Source: Theocolax elegans
Taxonomy: Eukaryota > Arthropoda > Insecta > Hymenoptera > Cerocephalidae
Direction of reading: 5' to 3'
Length of the DNA: 64,000 nucleotides
NCBI GenBank assembly: GCA_026168455.1
Contig: CM047431.1
Span: forward strand, 65,662,668 to 65,726,667
A model generated the notes under the pieces. The model had not been told where the DNA came from and searched no databases. It saw nothing but the letters and a program-made list of their open reading frames with translations. Below are positions 36,201 to 49,600 of this stretch, piece after piece (position 1 is the first letter of the stretch; every line of letters starts with the position of its first letter). The position numbers and the translations under genes were made by a program.

Positions 36201-38655
36201 TAGCCGGAGGGATTGAACTTCACCATGCAATTTTACCACGTATAAAAACGTATTAATCCGGCCTAAGGTAGCCCAATTTTTCAAATTTTAGATTTCGTTC
36301 CATAGACGGGGGGATTGTTGAATTCAAAACATTTTTACACCGTATAAACATCGTATGAAAACGGACTAGAAGTCCAAATTATCAAAATTTTTAGATTTCA
36401 TTCCCTAGCCGGCGGGATTGACTTCACATTGCAATTTTACACGTATAAACACGTATAACCGCAAGAGAAGTCCAAATTTTTCACAATTCTTAGATTTCGG
36501 TCCATAGCCGGCGGGATGGATTTCAAATGAAATTTTAAACGTATATAAACGTATAAACCGGTAAGAAGTCCAAATTTTCAAATTTTTAGATTTCATTCCA
36601 TAGGACGCGGGGGATTGAATGAAATGAAATTTTATACGTATAACACGTATAAACCGGCTTAGAATTCCAAATTTACAAATTTGTAGATTTCGTTCCATAG
36701 ACGGGGGGATTGTATACAAAAACATTTTTACACGTATACACGTATAACACGATCTAGAAGTACAAATTTTCAAATTTTTAGATTTCGTTCCATAGCCGGA
36801 GGGATTAAATTCACATGCAATTTTACACGTATAAACACGTATAACCGCCATAGCAGTTCAAACTTTCAAATTTTTTCGATTTCATTCCATAGCCGCGGGG
36901 ATTGAATTGAAATGAAATTTTATACGTATAAACCGTATAAATCGGCCTAGAAGTCCAAATTTTCAAAATTTTTAGATTTCGTTCCATAGCCGGCGGGATG
37001 AATTCACATGCAATTTTACACGTATAAACACGTATAACCGCCATAGCAGTTCAAATTTTCAAATTTTTAGATTTCATTCCATATCCGCGGGGATGAATTC
37101 ACATGCAATTTTACATGTATAAACACGTATAACCGCAAGAGAAGTCCAAATTTTCAAAATTCTAGATTTCGTTCCATAGCCGGGGGTGGATTTTCAAATG
37201 AAATTTTAAACGTATATAAACGTATAAACCGGTTAAGAAGTCCAAATTTTCAAATTTATAGATTTCGTTCCATAGCCGGAGGGTTTGAATTCAAATGAAA
37301 TTTTACCACGTAGAAAACGTATGATCCGGCTATGTAGCCCAAATTTTCAAATTTTAGATTTCGTTCCATAGACGGGGGATTGAATTCAAAAACATTTTTA
37401 CACGTATAACACGTATGAAACGGCCTAGAAGTCCAAATTTTCAAAATTTTTAGATTTCGTTCTATAGCCGGAGGGATTGAATACACATGCAATTTTACAC
37501 GTATAAACACGTATAACCGCCATAGCAGTTCAATTTTCAATTTTTAGATTTCATTACATATCGACGGGATTGAATTCACATGCAATTTTACATGTATAAA
37601 CACGTATAACCGCAAGAGAAGTCCAAATTTTCAAAATTCTTAGATTCGTTCCCTAGCCGGGGGGATGGATTTCAAATGAAATTTTAAACGTATATAAACG
37701 TATAAACCGGTTAAGAAGACCAAATTTTCAAATTTTTCGATTTCATTCCATAGCCGCGGGGATTGAATTGAAATGAAATTTTTACACGTAGAAAAACGTA
37801 TGATCCGGCTAAGTAGCCCAAATTTTCAAATTTTTTAGATTTCGTTCCATAGACGGGGGGATTGAATTCAAAAACATTTTTTACACGTATAAACACGTAT
37901 TGAAACGGCCTAGAAGTCCAAATTTTCAAAATTTTTAGATTTCGTTCTATAGCCGGAGGGATTGAATTCACATGCAATTTACACGTATAAAACGTATAAC
38001 CGCCATAGCAGTTCAAATTTTCAAATTTTTAGATTTTATTCCATAGCCGCGGGGATGAATTGAAATGAAATTTTATACGTATAAACACGTATAAAACGGC
38101 CTAGGAGTCCAAATTTTCAAAATTTTTAGATTTCGTTCCCTAGCCGGAGGGATTGAATTCACATGCAATTTTACACGTATAAACACGTATAACCGCCATA
38201 GCAGTTCAAATTTTAAATTTATAGATTTCGTTCCATAGCCGAAGGGATTGAATTCAAATGAAATTTTACACGTATAAAAACGTATAATCCGGCTAAGTAG
38301 CGCAAATTTTCAAATTTTTAGATTTCATTCCATAGCCGCGGTGATTGAATTCAAATGCATTTTTACACGTATAACCGGCTTAGAAGTCCAAAGTTTCAAA
38401 TTTTTAGATTTCATTCATAGACGGGGGGATTGAATTCAAGTGCATTTTTACACGTATAAACACGTATAACCGCCATAGAAGTCCAAATTTTCAAAATTTT
38501 TAGATTTCGTTCCATAGCCGGAGGGATTGAATTCACATGCAATTTTACGCGTATAATCACGTATAAACCGGCTTAGAATTCCAATTTTTCAAATTTTTAG
38601 ATTTCGTTCTATTGCCGGGTGTATTGAATTCAAATGCATTTTTACACGTATAAAA
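33285..38655. repeat. Satellite A array, right segment
   Basis: Same 97-bp family, with many shorter or deleted units and monomers lacking one ACACGTATAA copy. The stretch of about 36200-38100 shows dense single-base gains and losses relative to neighbouring units. The array ends abruptly at about 38655 inside the ACACGTATAA part of a monomer, followed by AT-rich single-copy-like DNA. Confidence 0.96.
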
Positions 38656-38855
38656 CGTAATTAACATTATAATATAACATAAATTAATAATATTCAAATA
38701 ATATTGTAAATGATTAATATGTAATTAAAACATAATTTATTGTAACTCATATTAAACAGAAAGAATAATTAAATAACTGCTTCTAAAAAAATAGTTTTTA
38801 CATCTAGTACTGGTTTTCTTTAACGATTTTTGGTCTACTAATATAGTGTGATTCA

Positions 38856-39425
38856 ATATTTAAATAAAGTGATGAGTTTTTAAATTAAGCGATCTCTAAT
38901 AGAGTAAAATAAACTCGAACGTTCGAGTTAATTATTTTAACTCTATTAGAGTAGTGAAATTAAATCTAGTTAGAGTTAATTAATTTAACTCTAAGGTAGA
39001 GTTCAACTAAATCTAAGGTAGAGTATTTGAGCTCTTTCTTATTTGATACATTCGACGATTTTTAAAAATGTAAAAAATAAACAAAATTGTATACTTATTA
39101 AAGTAAAATTTATATTGAATTATTTAGGGTAAACACCTAAAGACACACTTGAATTTTTAGATTTATGTAACCTCATTATACAGCCAGTATAAATCATAAT
39201 AATTTCGCTATGCTATAGTGCAAATTCAATATACGAACATGAACACGCTTTAAACTGGTAGAGTTAATTTTAACTCTAGTGATCGAGTTAATTCGTCGTA
39301 GAGTTAAATTAACTCTAATAGAGTTACTTTTCTTGCTCTACCGTTAGAGTTAATTTTTAACTCTATCTCTTAGAGTAGTTAATTAATTTAACTCTAATTC
39401 AACTCTAAGAACTATTCTGTAGTGT
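38856..39425. repeat. AT-rich region dense in TAACTCTA / TAGAGTTA words
   Basis: More than a dozen short direct and inverted copies of AACTCTA (for example 38930-39010 and 39255-39410) allow many small hairpins. The block ends near GAACTATTCTGTAGTG. It may be an old MITE, but I could not pair clear terminal repeats. No coding sequence is seen. Confidence 0.5.
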
Positions 39426-39879
39426 TTGGCGACTCTTGGCCTCTGGAATTTTAATAATATATAGAATTATTGTTTACGTAATTCGTATTTAATTTATAAA
39501 AAAGAATGTTGATTTTTATGCCATAAAGTGTAAGTCGTCCTTGTGTTCCGCGTAAAGCGTAAGAGCTGTGCGATATACATTTTATAAGGACCTATTATTG
39601 TTATATCGTTCGCGAATAAATCAAGATCGTGTTTAAAAAAAATGATTATATTTCCAGAAGTGATTAATATACATTTCTTGAATTTTATTAACGTAAAAGT
39701 AAAGTTAATTTCAAATAAAATTCTTCAAATACTTTTCTCAATACTTAACCTAACATATTTCTGTTACTGTCTGAATGCATTAGACCATCAAGTCTGTGCA
39801 AAGATAAATAAATAGCTAATGAATTATAAAGTGTCATGTCTTTCAAGAGTAATTTGAGGTTATGCAGGGAATTATCTGA

Positions 39880-40116
39880 GAAATCTCCATAATAGGTGTA
39901 TAAACTAATTTATTAATATAAAGAACCTAAATGGTCCTTCGCAGACCAACTTGTAAAATCTGCTTGAGACCGAATACTCAAAAATGAAATTTAAAAATCT
40001 TGTAAATTTCATTTTTGATTACTCGGACTCAAGCAAATTTTACAAGTTGGTCAGCGAAGGAACATTTAGGTTCTTTACATTAATAAATTAGTTTATAAAC
40101 CTATTATGGAGGTTTC
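39880..40116. mobile_element. Small fold-back element (MITE-like)
   Basis: Two arms of about 114 bp, 39880-39994 and 40003-40116, are inverted copies with a loop of only a few bases (AAAAATCTTG). The outer ends are GAAATCTCCATAATAGG and CCTATTATGGAGGTTTC. It lies just 3' of the RING gene. No target duplication is evident. Confidence 0.85.
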
Positions 40117-40474
40117 TAACATAACTTATATGTATTTAACATAGTTACGAATTGTTTAGTTGTTACAATTGTTAACAATTTAAGTAATTGTTATTTGTTT
40201 ATATCTTTAATTAATTTGCATATAAACTTTACAAATATTTATTTGTTGAACATTTATAAAAAAAATTTAAAAGAACAGACCACTTTCTTTGATAAATGTA
40301 TGCTTCAAAGGTTCAACATAATATAAACCATTTTACGATTTATTTTACATCATTATTGCAAAAAAGGTTCTTATATTCATTCAATTTTTAACCCTTAATG
40401 ATAGTAGAAATTCAAGGCAGGTTAAAAGGTTAGAAAAGGATCTTAGGAGGAATAATTATTTGGTAAAGAATAAA

Positions 40475-40480
40475 TTTATT
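40475..40480 (-). terminator. Possible poly(A) signal of the RING gene
   Basis: AATAAA on the minus strand begins at the last A of the TAA stop codon. If it is used, the 3' UTR is very short. No other strong signal is obvious immediately downstream. Confidence 0.45.
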
Positions 40481-40646
40481 TAATCCAAATATATTTTAGT
40501 CACATAACAAACAGGTTGTCGACACTTAGGGCACTTATTTTTTGTATCAGTGCAAGCTACAGCACAATCTTCGCAGACAATGCAGTGTCCGCAAGGGAAA
40601 AATCCGTGCGTTACCGCATTTACTGTGCAAATTAGACACATCTTTT
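40480..40646 (-). CDS. Last exon: complete MDM2-type RING finger
   Basis: The acceptor TTTCTTTAGTTTCAG precedes AAAAGATGTGTC. The incoming phase is 1, and it joins in frame to the basic exon at 47787-47897. It encodes 54 full codons and TAA. Zinc ligands are spaced C-x2-C-x11-C-x-H-x3-C-x2-C-x10-C-x2-C (CLIC … PCGH … CEDC … CPKC). Exactly 13 residues follow the last Cys (RQPVCYVTKIYLD). The x10 spacing before the last pair, the CRQP after it and the 13-residue tail match the C-terminal RING of MDM2/MDMX E3 ligases, where the tail takes part in dimerisation and E2 activation. The CGH core is more like IAP-type RINGs. The likely role is a ubiquitin E3 ligase. The fold assignment is firm; orthology to MDM2 is not shown. 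Confidence 0.85.
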
Positions 40647-43600
40647 CTGAAACTAAAGAAAAAAAATCTGTATATAAAACAATAAATTACATTACGAAGT
40701 ATTTATTTAAGAATATAATATGATGTAAAACTATTAATATCATTTTATTTCAACAAATGTTTTCGCGGGCAAAGAATGTCTGAAATTTTTCAATTTCATG
40801 TTTTTATTTTATACAAAAGATATGGCGTATATATTAATAAAATCTACAGTAAAAATTAAAATGTAGAATTTTAATAACTCGTTCATGAAAGACACTTCAA
40901 AAATATGTGTACTCAATTTTTATCTTCTTGATACACCTATAAAACATACAATTATACGATCAATTCTGTAGGACTTAAGTTTTGATTAATCAATAATTTA
41001 TTTTTAAATAATTTAACTGAATCAGTTTATATAACTCACTGTTACTAACATCAGTTAACCAGATAGATATTTGAAACTTAAAATTATACTATTTATAAAT
41101 AAAGTAATACATACAAAATTATGTACTTTAATATATTGCATAAACCTCCGCTATTGTAAGATTCTATTTAACATAAAATTTTATTTAACTTTCAAAGAAC
41201 TGTCCCAAAAACTGCGGATATCTTACGGGCTTTTTGCAAAGCGGGCATCATCTCGAGTCGATTCACATGACATAAAATCAAAAGAACCAACGAAACGATG
41301 AATACATCGCTAGTTTGCATAAACTATTACAAAACAATGTATTCACATTATATTGTAATAAATTATGACAAACGTCTGCGATTGTACAAGCTATCAACAG
41401 ATTTTTTAATGTTTTTCTTTAAATAAATACTAGCTAAAATCCTCACTCGCTCACGCTCGCTCGCTGAAAAATCATTATCTAATAGATAATATTAAATTAA
41501 ACTAAAAATATTTTATTATTTAACTACATTCAATTATTATTTATTAAATTGTACCCATATAGATTTATTATCATATGTATAATAATTAATGAATTTATTA
41601 TTATTATACGATGAATTAAAATGATAATATTAAAAAAATAGAAATTATCTATAAAAATAATAATTTTTGTATGAAATAGAGTTTAATTATTATTGCAATA
41701 GCACTTTTCATAAAGGAATTATTATTGATTTTTATTGTCATGTGATATGTATACATCCTTTGCAAATAATTATTTATTTATTTGGCAGTACTTATTAATT
41801 TGTGTGTTATTGGTAATTTGGTAATAACACTTTTTATACACTGAGTAAAATATTATAAACTATATTACAAAAAATCTATATAAAATAATCTATATTAAAA
41901 ATTACTATATTGTATAGGAAAAGTGTGACATCTCAGCAATATAATAATTTTTGCTATGTTATATAGTAAAATTTAGATATACTATCTTTTAATATCCAAT
42001 ATCGTAATTTTTGATATTCAATATAGTAATTTTTATTATATAAGTCAGCAAATTTTATTATTCAATCTGGTATTTTTTAAATGCGAATGTAAGGAAGTAA
42101 AAATGAATTATATTTTGTTTTTAATTAATTCGAAATAGAATGTATATATTGGGGGAATTCCATTTGTCAATTAAGTACTACAGAAGCATTTAATATTGGA
42201 ATTTAATTATATACTATTCTTACGCAGTTGATCGCAATTTTTATTCACTCGCATATATTTATTCATTACACTTATTAGTCACTAACTTAAATATTGTTTC
42301 AATCGCTATCATTGAAATACGCTGAACGGAAGATACATTTTCGCATAATAACTAAATATCTTGTTGTTTCTTATATACTAGTTGACACATTTTTGAGCAT
42401 TTGCGAGAAGAACTGGAAAAATAGAAAATTTTATACACGCCACCTATTGGACGAATGGAGTAATTAGAATATAGCGTTAAATTTTTAATAGCCTTAATTA
42501 AAAGTCGTCTCAAAACAATTGAATACTGAAAAAGAAATGAACGTATACGCGTATATAAATATTCTACAAACATATTATACAAATTTTAATATATGTAGTA
42601 TATATATTTCACTATACATATGATGTAAGAACTTTTGTTATTTTGATATTAAAATTTGCTATTTACGTAAGATTAATTATAACGTTACATATTAAATATT
42701 GTAAAACTTTATTTTATAAATTTTATAAAATAACAAAATATAGTATAAAAATTTTAATAATTTTTGTCTATATATAACTAATTTATATAAAAACTCAACC
42801 AAATAATTAAATATTGATCATACATATATAATTATAATCTATTTATATATTAGGTAGTTTATGTTATTATGTATTATGGTACTTAAAGTATTTATGGTAT
42901 TTATGTTATTTATATTATTTTATTACTATTTATTATTATTTTTATTATTATCTACTGGAACGCACATTACGAAATTAAAAAAAATCATTTCTTTCTGAAG
43001 ATGATTTCCAGGTCCCTAATGTTACCTCCAGATCATCGCGGCATCATCTACTGTAACGCACATTACGAAATTAAAAAAAAATTAATTTCTTCCTGTAGAT
43101 GATGTCCAGGTCCCTTATGTTACCTCCAGATCATCGCAACATCATCTATTGGAACGCACATTACGAAATTAAAAAAAAATTAATTTCTTCCTGTAGATGA
43201 TATTCAGGTCCCTTATGTTGCCTCCAGATCATCGCGACATCATCTACTGGAACAAACATTACGAAATTAAAAAAAAATATTCCCTTCCTGTTGATGATAT
43301 CCAGTCCTTCATGTTACCTTTAGTTATAACTGATCGATATAAGCAAATAAATAATCGAGATAAATAATCGAGGTTTTTTTATAAAAAAGTTAAGATTATT
43401 TCTAATAATCCGTGTGGTTTCGCGATACTTTCATTAAAAAAAATTCATTTTTTCGAAAATTCAAGAGAGATAAGAAGAGTTAAAAAATAAAAAGTCTGCC
43501 TGTACGGACATACGAACGTACGCTCAGACTTAAACTTTTAAACCATTAAAAAATTACTTAAATACCTATAAAAAATTCAAACACTAAGTCAAATTATTCC

Positions 43601-46600
43601 TTTGGGTGCCGCGATCATATTGAATTAAAAAAAAATTAATTTTTATAAACTATTTAAAATATATAACATAATTTATACTTAAATCGTCATTTAGACAGTA
43701 TAAAATTTTAATATAATGTGGATGGATGTGGATGTGGATAATATCATTTAATATCTACTTAATGAACTGTATTTTTCTGAATTTCTGAGAATTGATCTAC
43801 TACGTACATCCTACATTCTAGTAACGTTGTTAATATCTCTTAGTTTATTAACAAAATTATCATAAATTTATAATAATACTATATATTGGAAGGTCCATTA
43901 TGAAATTAAAAAAAATCATTTCTTTCTGGAGATGATTTCCAGGTCCCTAATGTTACCTCAAGGTTAACGGGGCAACATTTACTGAAAGGCCTATTACGGA
44001 ATCAAAAAAAAAATTTCTTCTTGTAGTAGATATCCAGGTCCCTAATGTTACCTCCAGGTCATCGGGACATAATCTACTGGAAGGTTCATTATAAAAATAA
44101 AAAAACAATTTTCTTCCTGTAGATGATGTCCAGGTCCCTCATGTTACCTCCAGGTTAACGGGATAACATCTACTGGAAAGCCTATTACGAAACCAAAAAA
44201 AAATTTTTCCTGAAGATGATATCCAGGTCACTAATGTTACCTCCAGGTTAACGAGGCAACATTTACTGAAAGGCCTATTACGGAATCAAAAAAAAATATT
44301 TTCTGCCTGTAGTGGATGTCCAGGTCCATAATGTTACCTACAGGTCATCGGGACATCATCTACTGGAAGGTTCATTATAAAAATAAAAAAAAATTTTCTT
44401 CCTGTAGATGATGTCCAGGTCCCTAATGTTACCTCCAGGTTAACGGGATAACATCTACTGGAAAGCCTATTACGAAACCAAAAAAAAAATTTTTCCTAGA
44501 TAGTAGATGATGTTCAGGTCCCTTATGTTACCTCTAGATCATCGCGGCATCATCTACTGGAACGCACATTACGAAATTAAAAAAAAATTTTCTTCCTGTA
44601 GAAAATGTCCAGGTCCCTACTGTTACCTCCAGGTCGACGGGGCATAATCTACTGGCAGGCATATTACGAAATCAAAAAAAAAATTTTCTTCCTGTAGGAG
44701 ATATGTAGGTCAGTAATGTTACCTCCAGGTCAACAGGGCATCTTCTACTGAAAGACCTATTACGAAATAAAAAAAAATTTTCTTCCTGTAGATGACGTGC
44801 AGGTCACTAATTTTACCTCCAGGTCATCGGGCAACATCTACTGGAAGGCATATTACGAAATTAAAAAACAAAATTTTTCTTCCAGTAGAAGATGTCCAGG
44901 TCCCTACTGTTACCTCCAGGTCGACGGGGCATCATCTACTGGAGCCCATATTACGAAATTAAAAAAAATATTCCCTTCCTGTTGATGATATCCAGTCCTT
45001 CATGTTACCTTTAGTTATAACTGATCGATATAAGCAAATAAATAATCGAGATAAATAATCGAGGTTTTTTTATAAAAAGTTAAGAATTATTTCTAATAAT
45101 CCGTGTGGTTTTCGCGATACTTTCATTTAAAAAAAATTCATTTTTTCGAAAATTCAAGAGAGATAAGAAGAGTTAAAAATAAAAGTCTGCCTGTACGGAC
45201 ATACGAACGTACGCTCAGACTTAAACTTTTTAAACCATTAAAAAATACTTAAATACCTATAAAAAATTCAAACACTAAGTCAAATTATTCCTTTGGGTGC
45301 CGCGATCATATTGAATTAAAAAAAATAATTTTTATAAACTATTTAAAATATATAACATAATTTATACTTAAATCGTCATTTAGACAGTATAAAATTTTAA
45401 TATAATGTGGATGGATGTGGATGTGGATAATATCATTTAATATCTACTTAATGAACTGTATTTTTCTGAATTTCTGAGAATTGATCTACTACGTACATCC
45501 TACATTCTAGTAACGTTGTTAATATCTCTTAGTTTATAACAAAATTATCATAAATTTATAATACTACTATATATATTGGAAGGTCCATTATGAAATTAAA
45601 AAAATCATTTCTTTCTGGAGATGATTTCCAGGTCCCTAATGTTACCTCAAGGTTAACGGGGGCAACATTTACTGAAAGGCCTATACGGAATCAAAAAAAA
45701 AAAATTTCTTCTTGTAGTAGATATCCAGGTCCCTAATGTTACCTCCAGGTCATCGGGACATAATCTACTGGAAGGTTCATTATAAAAATAAAAAAACAAT
45801 TTTCTTCCTGTAGATGATGTCCAGGTCCCTCATGTTACCTCCAGGTTAACGGGATAAACATCTACTGGAAAGCCTATTACGAAACCAAAAAAAAATTTTT
45901 TCCTGAAGATGATATCCAGGTCACTAATGTTACCTCCAGGTTAACGAGGCAACATTTACTGAAAGGCCTATTACGGAATCAAAAAAAAATATTTTCTGCC
46001 TGTAGTGGATGTCCAGGTCCATAATGTTACCTACAGGTCATCGGGACATCATCTACTGGAAGGTTCATTATAAAAATAAAAAAAAATTTTCTTCCTGTAG
46101 ATGATGTCCAGGTCCCTAATGTTACCTCTAGGTTAACGGGATAACATCTACTGGAAAGCCTATTACGAAACCAAAAAAAAAATTTTTCCTAGATAGTAGA
46201 TGATGTTCAGGTCCCTTATGTTACCTCTAGATCATCGCGGCATCATCTACTGGAACGCACATTACGAAATTTAAAAAAAAATTTTCTTCCTGTAGAAAAT
46301 GTCAGGTCCCTACTGTTACCTCCAGGTCGACGGGGCATAATCTACTGGCAGGCATATTACGAAATCAAAAAAAAAAATTTTTCTCTGTAGGAGATATGTA
46401 GGTCAGTAATGTTACCTCCAGGTCAACAGGGCATCTTCTACTGAAAGACCTATTACGAAATAAAAAAAAAATTTTTCTTCCTGTAGATGACGTGCAGGTC
46501 ACTAATTTTACCTCCAGGTCATCGGGGCAACATCTACTGGAAGGCATATTACGAAATTAAAAACAAAATTTTTCTTCCAGTAGAAGATGTCCAGGTCCCT

Positions 46601-49600
46601 ACTGTTACCTCCAGGTCGACGGGGCATCATCTACTGGAGCCCATATTACGAAATTAAAAAAAAATATTCCCTTCCTGTTGATGATGTCCAGTCCTTAATG
46701 TTAACTTCAGTTGTAACTGATCGAGATAAACAATAAATAATCATTTTAAATAATCGAGGTTAACCATTTAAAAAAGTAATTAAGCACCTATAAAAAGGTT
46801 AAACACTATTACTAATTAATCCGTGTGATTCCGCGATCACTTTCATTAAATAAAATTCATTTTTTTCGAAAATCCAAGAGAGATATAAGAAGAGTTAAAA
46901 ATAAAAGTCTGCCTGTACGGACGTACGGACGTACGTACGTACGCTCAGAATTAAACTTTAAAACCATTAAAAAATTAATTAAATACCTATAAAAAAGTCA
47001 AACACTATGTCTAATTATTCCTTTGGGTGCCGCGATCCTATTGAATAAAAAAAATTAATTTTTACAAACTATTTAAAAAATATAACATAATTTATACTTA
47101 AATCGTCATTTTGACAGTATAAAATTTTAATATAATGTGGATTATTGCAAATTTTAATAAGATTTAAACATATTTTTTTTAACATTATATATAATTTATG
47201 GTATATATGTTTGAAGAACTTCTATAAAAAAATTAGTGAATGCATCAATTATATACAAACTGTCGTACTGTAAAAAGTTTGTACAACTTTCACCATTATA
47301 CTGTTTTATGAATTTTAAGTACACAGATTAATGATTCATCTTTAAATTTTTTATGAACCTATGTTTATAATTATTTTCGGTATTAGTTTAATTTAAAAAA
47401 CATGATTTAGCCGATTCATTTTATTTTATATAAAGATAATTCTTTGTATTGTAAAAATTAATAAATAAATATTATTAAAAATATGAAAAAATTTGATTTC
47501 TTTCATGAAAATCTTTTTTGAAGTAGTTCAATAAAGTATTTTATTTTAGTTATTGATTAATATACTGTTGTAATAACTCTCGAGGCAGATTTATTTGTTC
47601 GTTAGAAACAAACTTTATGTAAGCAATAAATTGATGACGAAATTTTTTAACTGTTCAAATCAATGTAATGCAATAAAATATGATCAAATGTATATGTGTA
47701 TATATTGTTCTACTAATATGTAAAATATTAATATCAAGTTTTACAATATAAATCTGCCTTGGTCCTGAAATACAGAATGTTATTACCTTTATGCTTTTTC
47801 GCTCGTCTTTGACGCTTTTTCTTTTCTTTGTCTTTTTCCGAAGATCTGTTCAGTCGCTTCCATTTTCTATTTCTTCTCCTTTGTCTTCTATTTCTAGCTG
47901 AAATTTTATAATGAGAATACAGCGGCAATTTTTAAATACGTAAAACTATTGTATAAAAATAAATTTTTCTTAATAAACCTTTTCGTTGACATGTTCTATT
48001 TAACAGATGCTGATCATCGATTGTGCCTAAACATAAACAGTATCTTTTATTATAAAAATTAAATACTTATACATTTGAACCCGTAAATATGGATTATTAA
48101 TTACCTGAAGTTGATGGCTGATTCATGTTGATACTTCTATTTTCTACATCTTCCTCCTCATCTGATAATATTAAAATCATGTCATCGGAATCTGAAATTA
48201 GAAAAGTTATTAATAATTGATTTGTTTACCTCGTTAAGTGGGTTCCAAGTCAATGAGTCTAAAATTCCCTTTTTTGTACAAAAATGCGTTGAACTAAACA
48301 ATTATGCACTACTATAAAAACCAAGAGACACTTGCCCTACAAATCGCCACAGGCAATCTCTATGCAAAATTTCATCTATCGCCTCCGCATAGAAACGATT
48401 AATTGCATTTAAATGCCATTTTAGACGATGCCGATATCTACGGCAAATATCTCTAGGTTTTTTATAAAAGCCCATACTTTTTTAGTACGAAACATTTTTG
48501 TATTATAATAGCGAATTTTCGACTCGGTTGGTTTGGAACTCCCCTTAAATTTTGTGCTACTAAAACAAATAAAATTATTTATAAACCAGAAATGTTAAGT
48601 GAAATGTTCATAGAAAAAAAAGTTTTATTTTATAATACCTTCAGAAATATTACCATCTTCATCTGTAATGTTTCTGTTGACGTTCTCACTACCTGGACAG
48701 GCTCTAAACATGGTAAAATTATTTAGTACGAAGAATAGAAAATAAAATTTATAAACTGCATTTTGTTACCTGTGATATTATTCTCATTCATCGAAACATC
48801 TTGTTGATAAATGAAGGCGAGAACTAAAATGAAAATTTTGTTTTGCAATGAATATTTTTCATGATAGTACGAGTATTATAAAAAATTAAATAAATAAATT
48901 AAATAAATAACCTTGTCCAATACTATTTTCAATGTCCTTGTAATTCGTTTGGCGGCGTATATTCAATAAAGTTTCGTCTTCAGACTCTAAAAATTATATA
49001 TAATTGTTGATAGTGAATTGGTGATTGTGATGTTAAAAATAGTACATTACGTACCTAGGACAGAAAAGAAGTGGACAATCTATAGCGCGCGAAAATTGAC
49101 ATCTAAACCGAAGGCAAGGTTGTCAAAAGCTCATTATAGGCTGAGTTTCTTTTCGTCCCTAGTGCGTATACTATCGCACAGCGAGGCCGAAATTACCACT
49201 TTTCTGTTTAAGGTTAGAACGGAAAAGTGGCACTTTCGGTCGGTCTGACTCAAAAAGTAATAAATAATAGCTCTTTTACCTATAAAATCTATAAAATCTT
49301 CCGATATTTGAAAATCTTCGTCGCTTTCGTGTCCTACAATAAATTATTTAAATGATTAAGTAAATCTTTCAATTGTAAATTTAATTATTTGATTTCTTTA
49401 TTACTAATTTGAATTTCCTAAATAATATTTTAAATAATAACTTTTTGATCTTAAGCTTAACTTATTTTTAAGTGTTATTAAAATACACGTCTTTAAATAA
49501 TATAATAAAAGTATCAAGTAAAAAAATATCTTAAACGCGTTCTGTATATAATGTACACCAAATTTTCCTATTACCTTGTTGAGTGTTTATAGCAACATTC

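Noticed and set aside
38856..39425. CACTA-type transposon ending CACTACAGAATAGTTC
   Set aside because: Only the right end resembles such a terminus. No matching left end or target duplication was found.
41071..41301. Small frames in AT-rich DNA (also 42352-42582, 44797-44985, 46365-46547, 50622-50828, 58203-58421, 62050-62405 and 63264-63467)
   Set aside because: Composition-driven or satellite B read-through. No start context, splice support or domain.
49018..49248. 76-codon plus-strand frame (and the 75-codon frame at 49864-50091)
   Set aside because: Both lie across MITE-like fold-backs in introns on the opposite strand of a spliced gene, with no recognisable domain.
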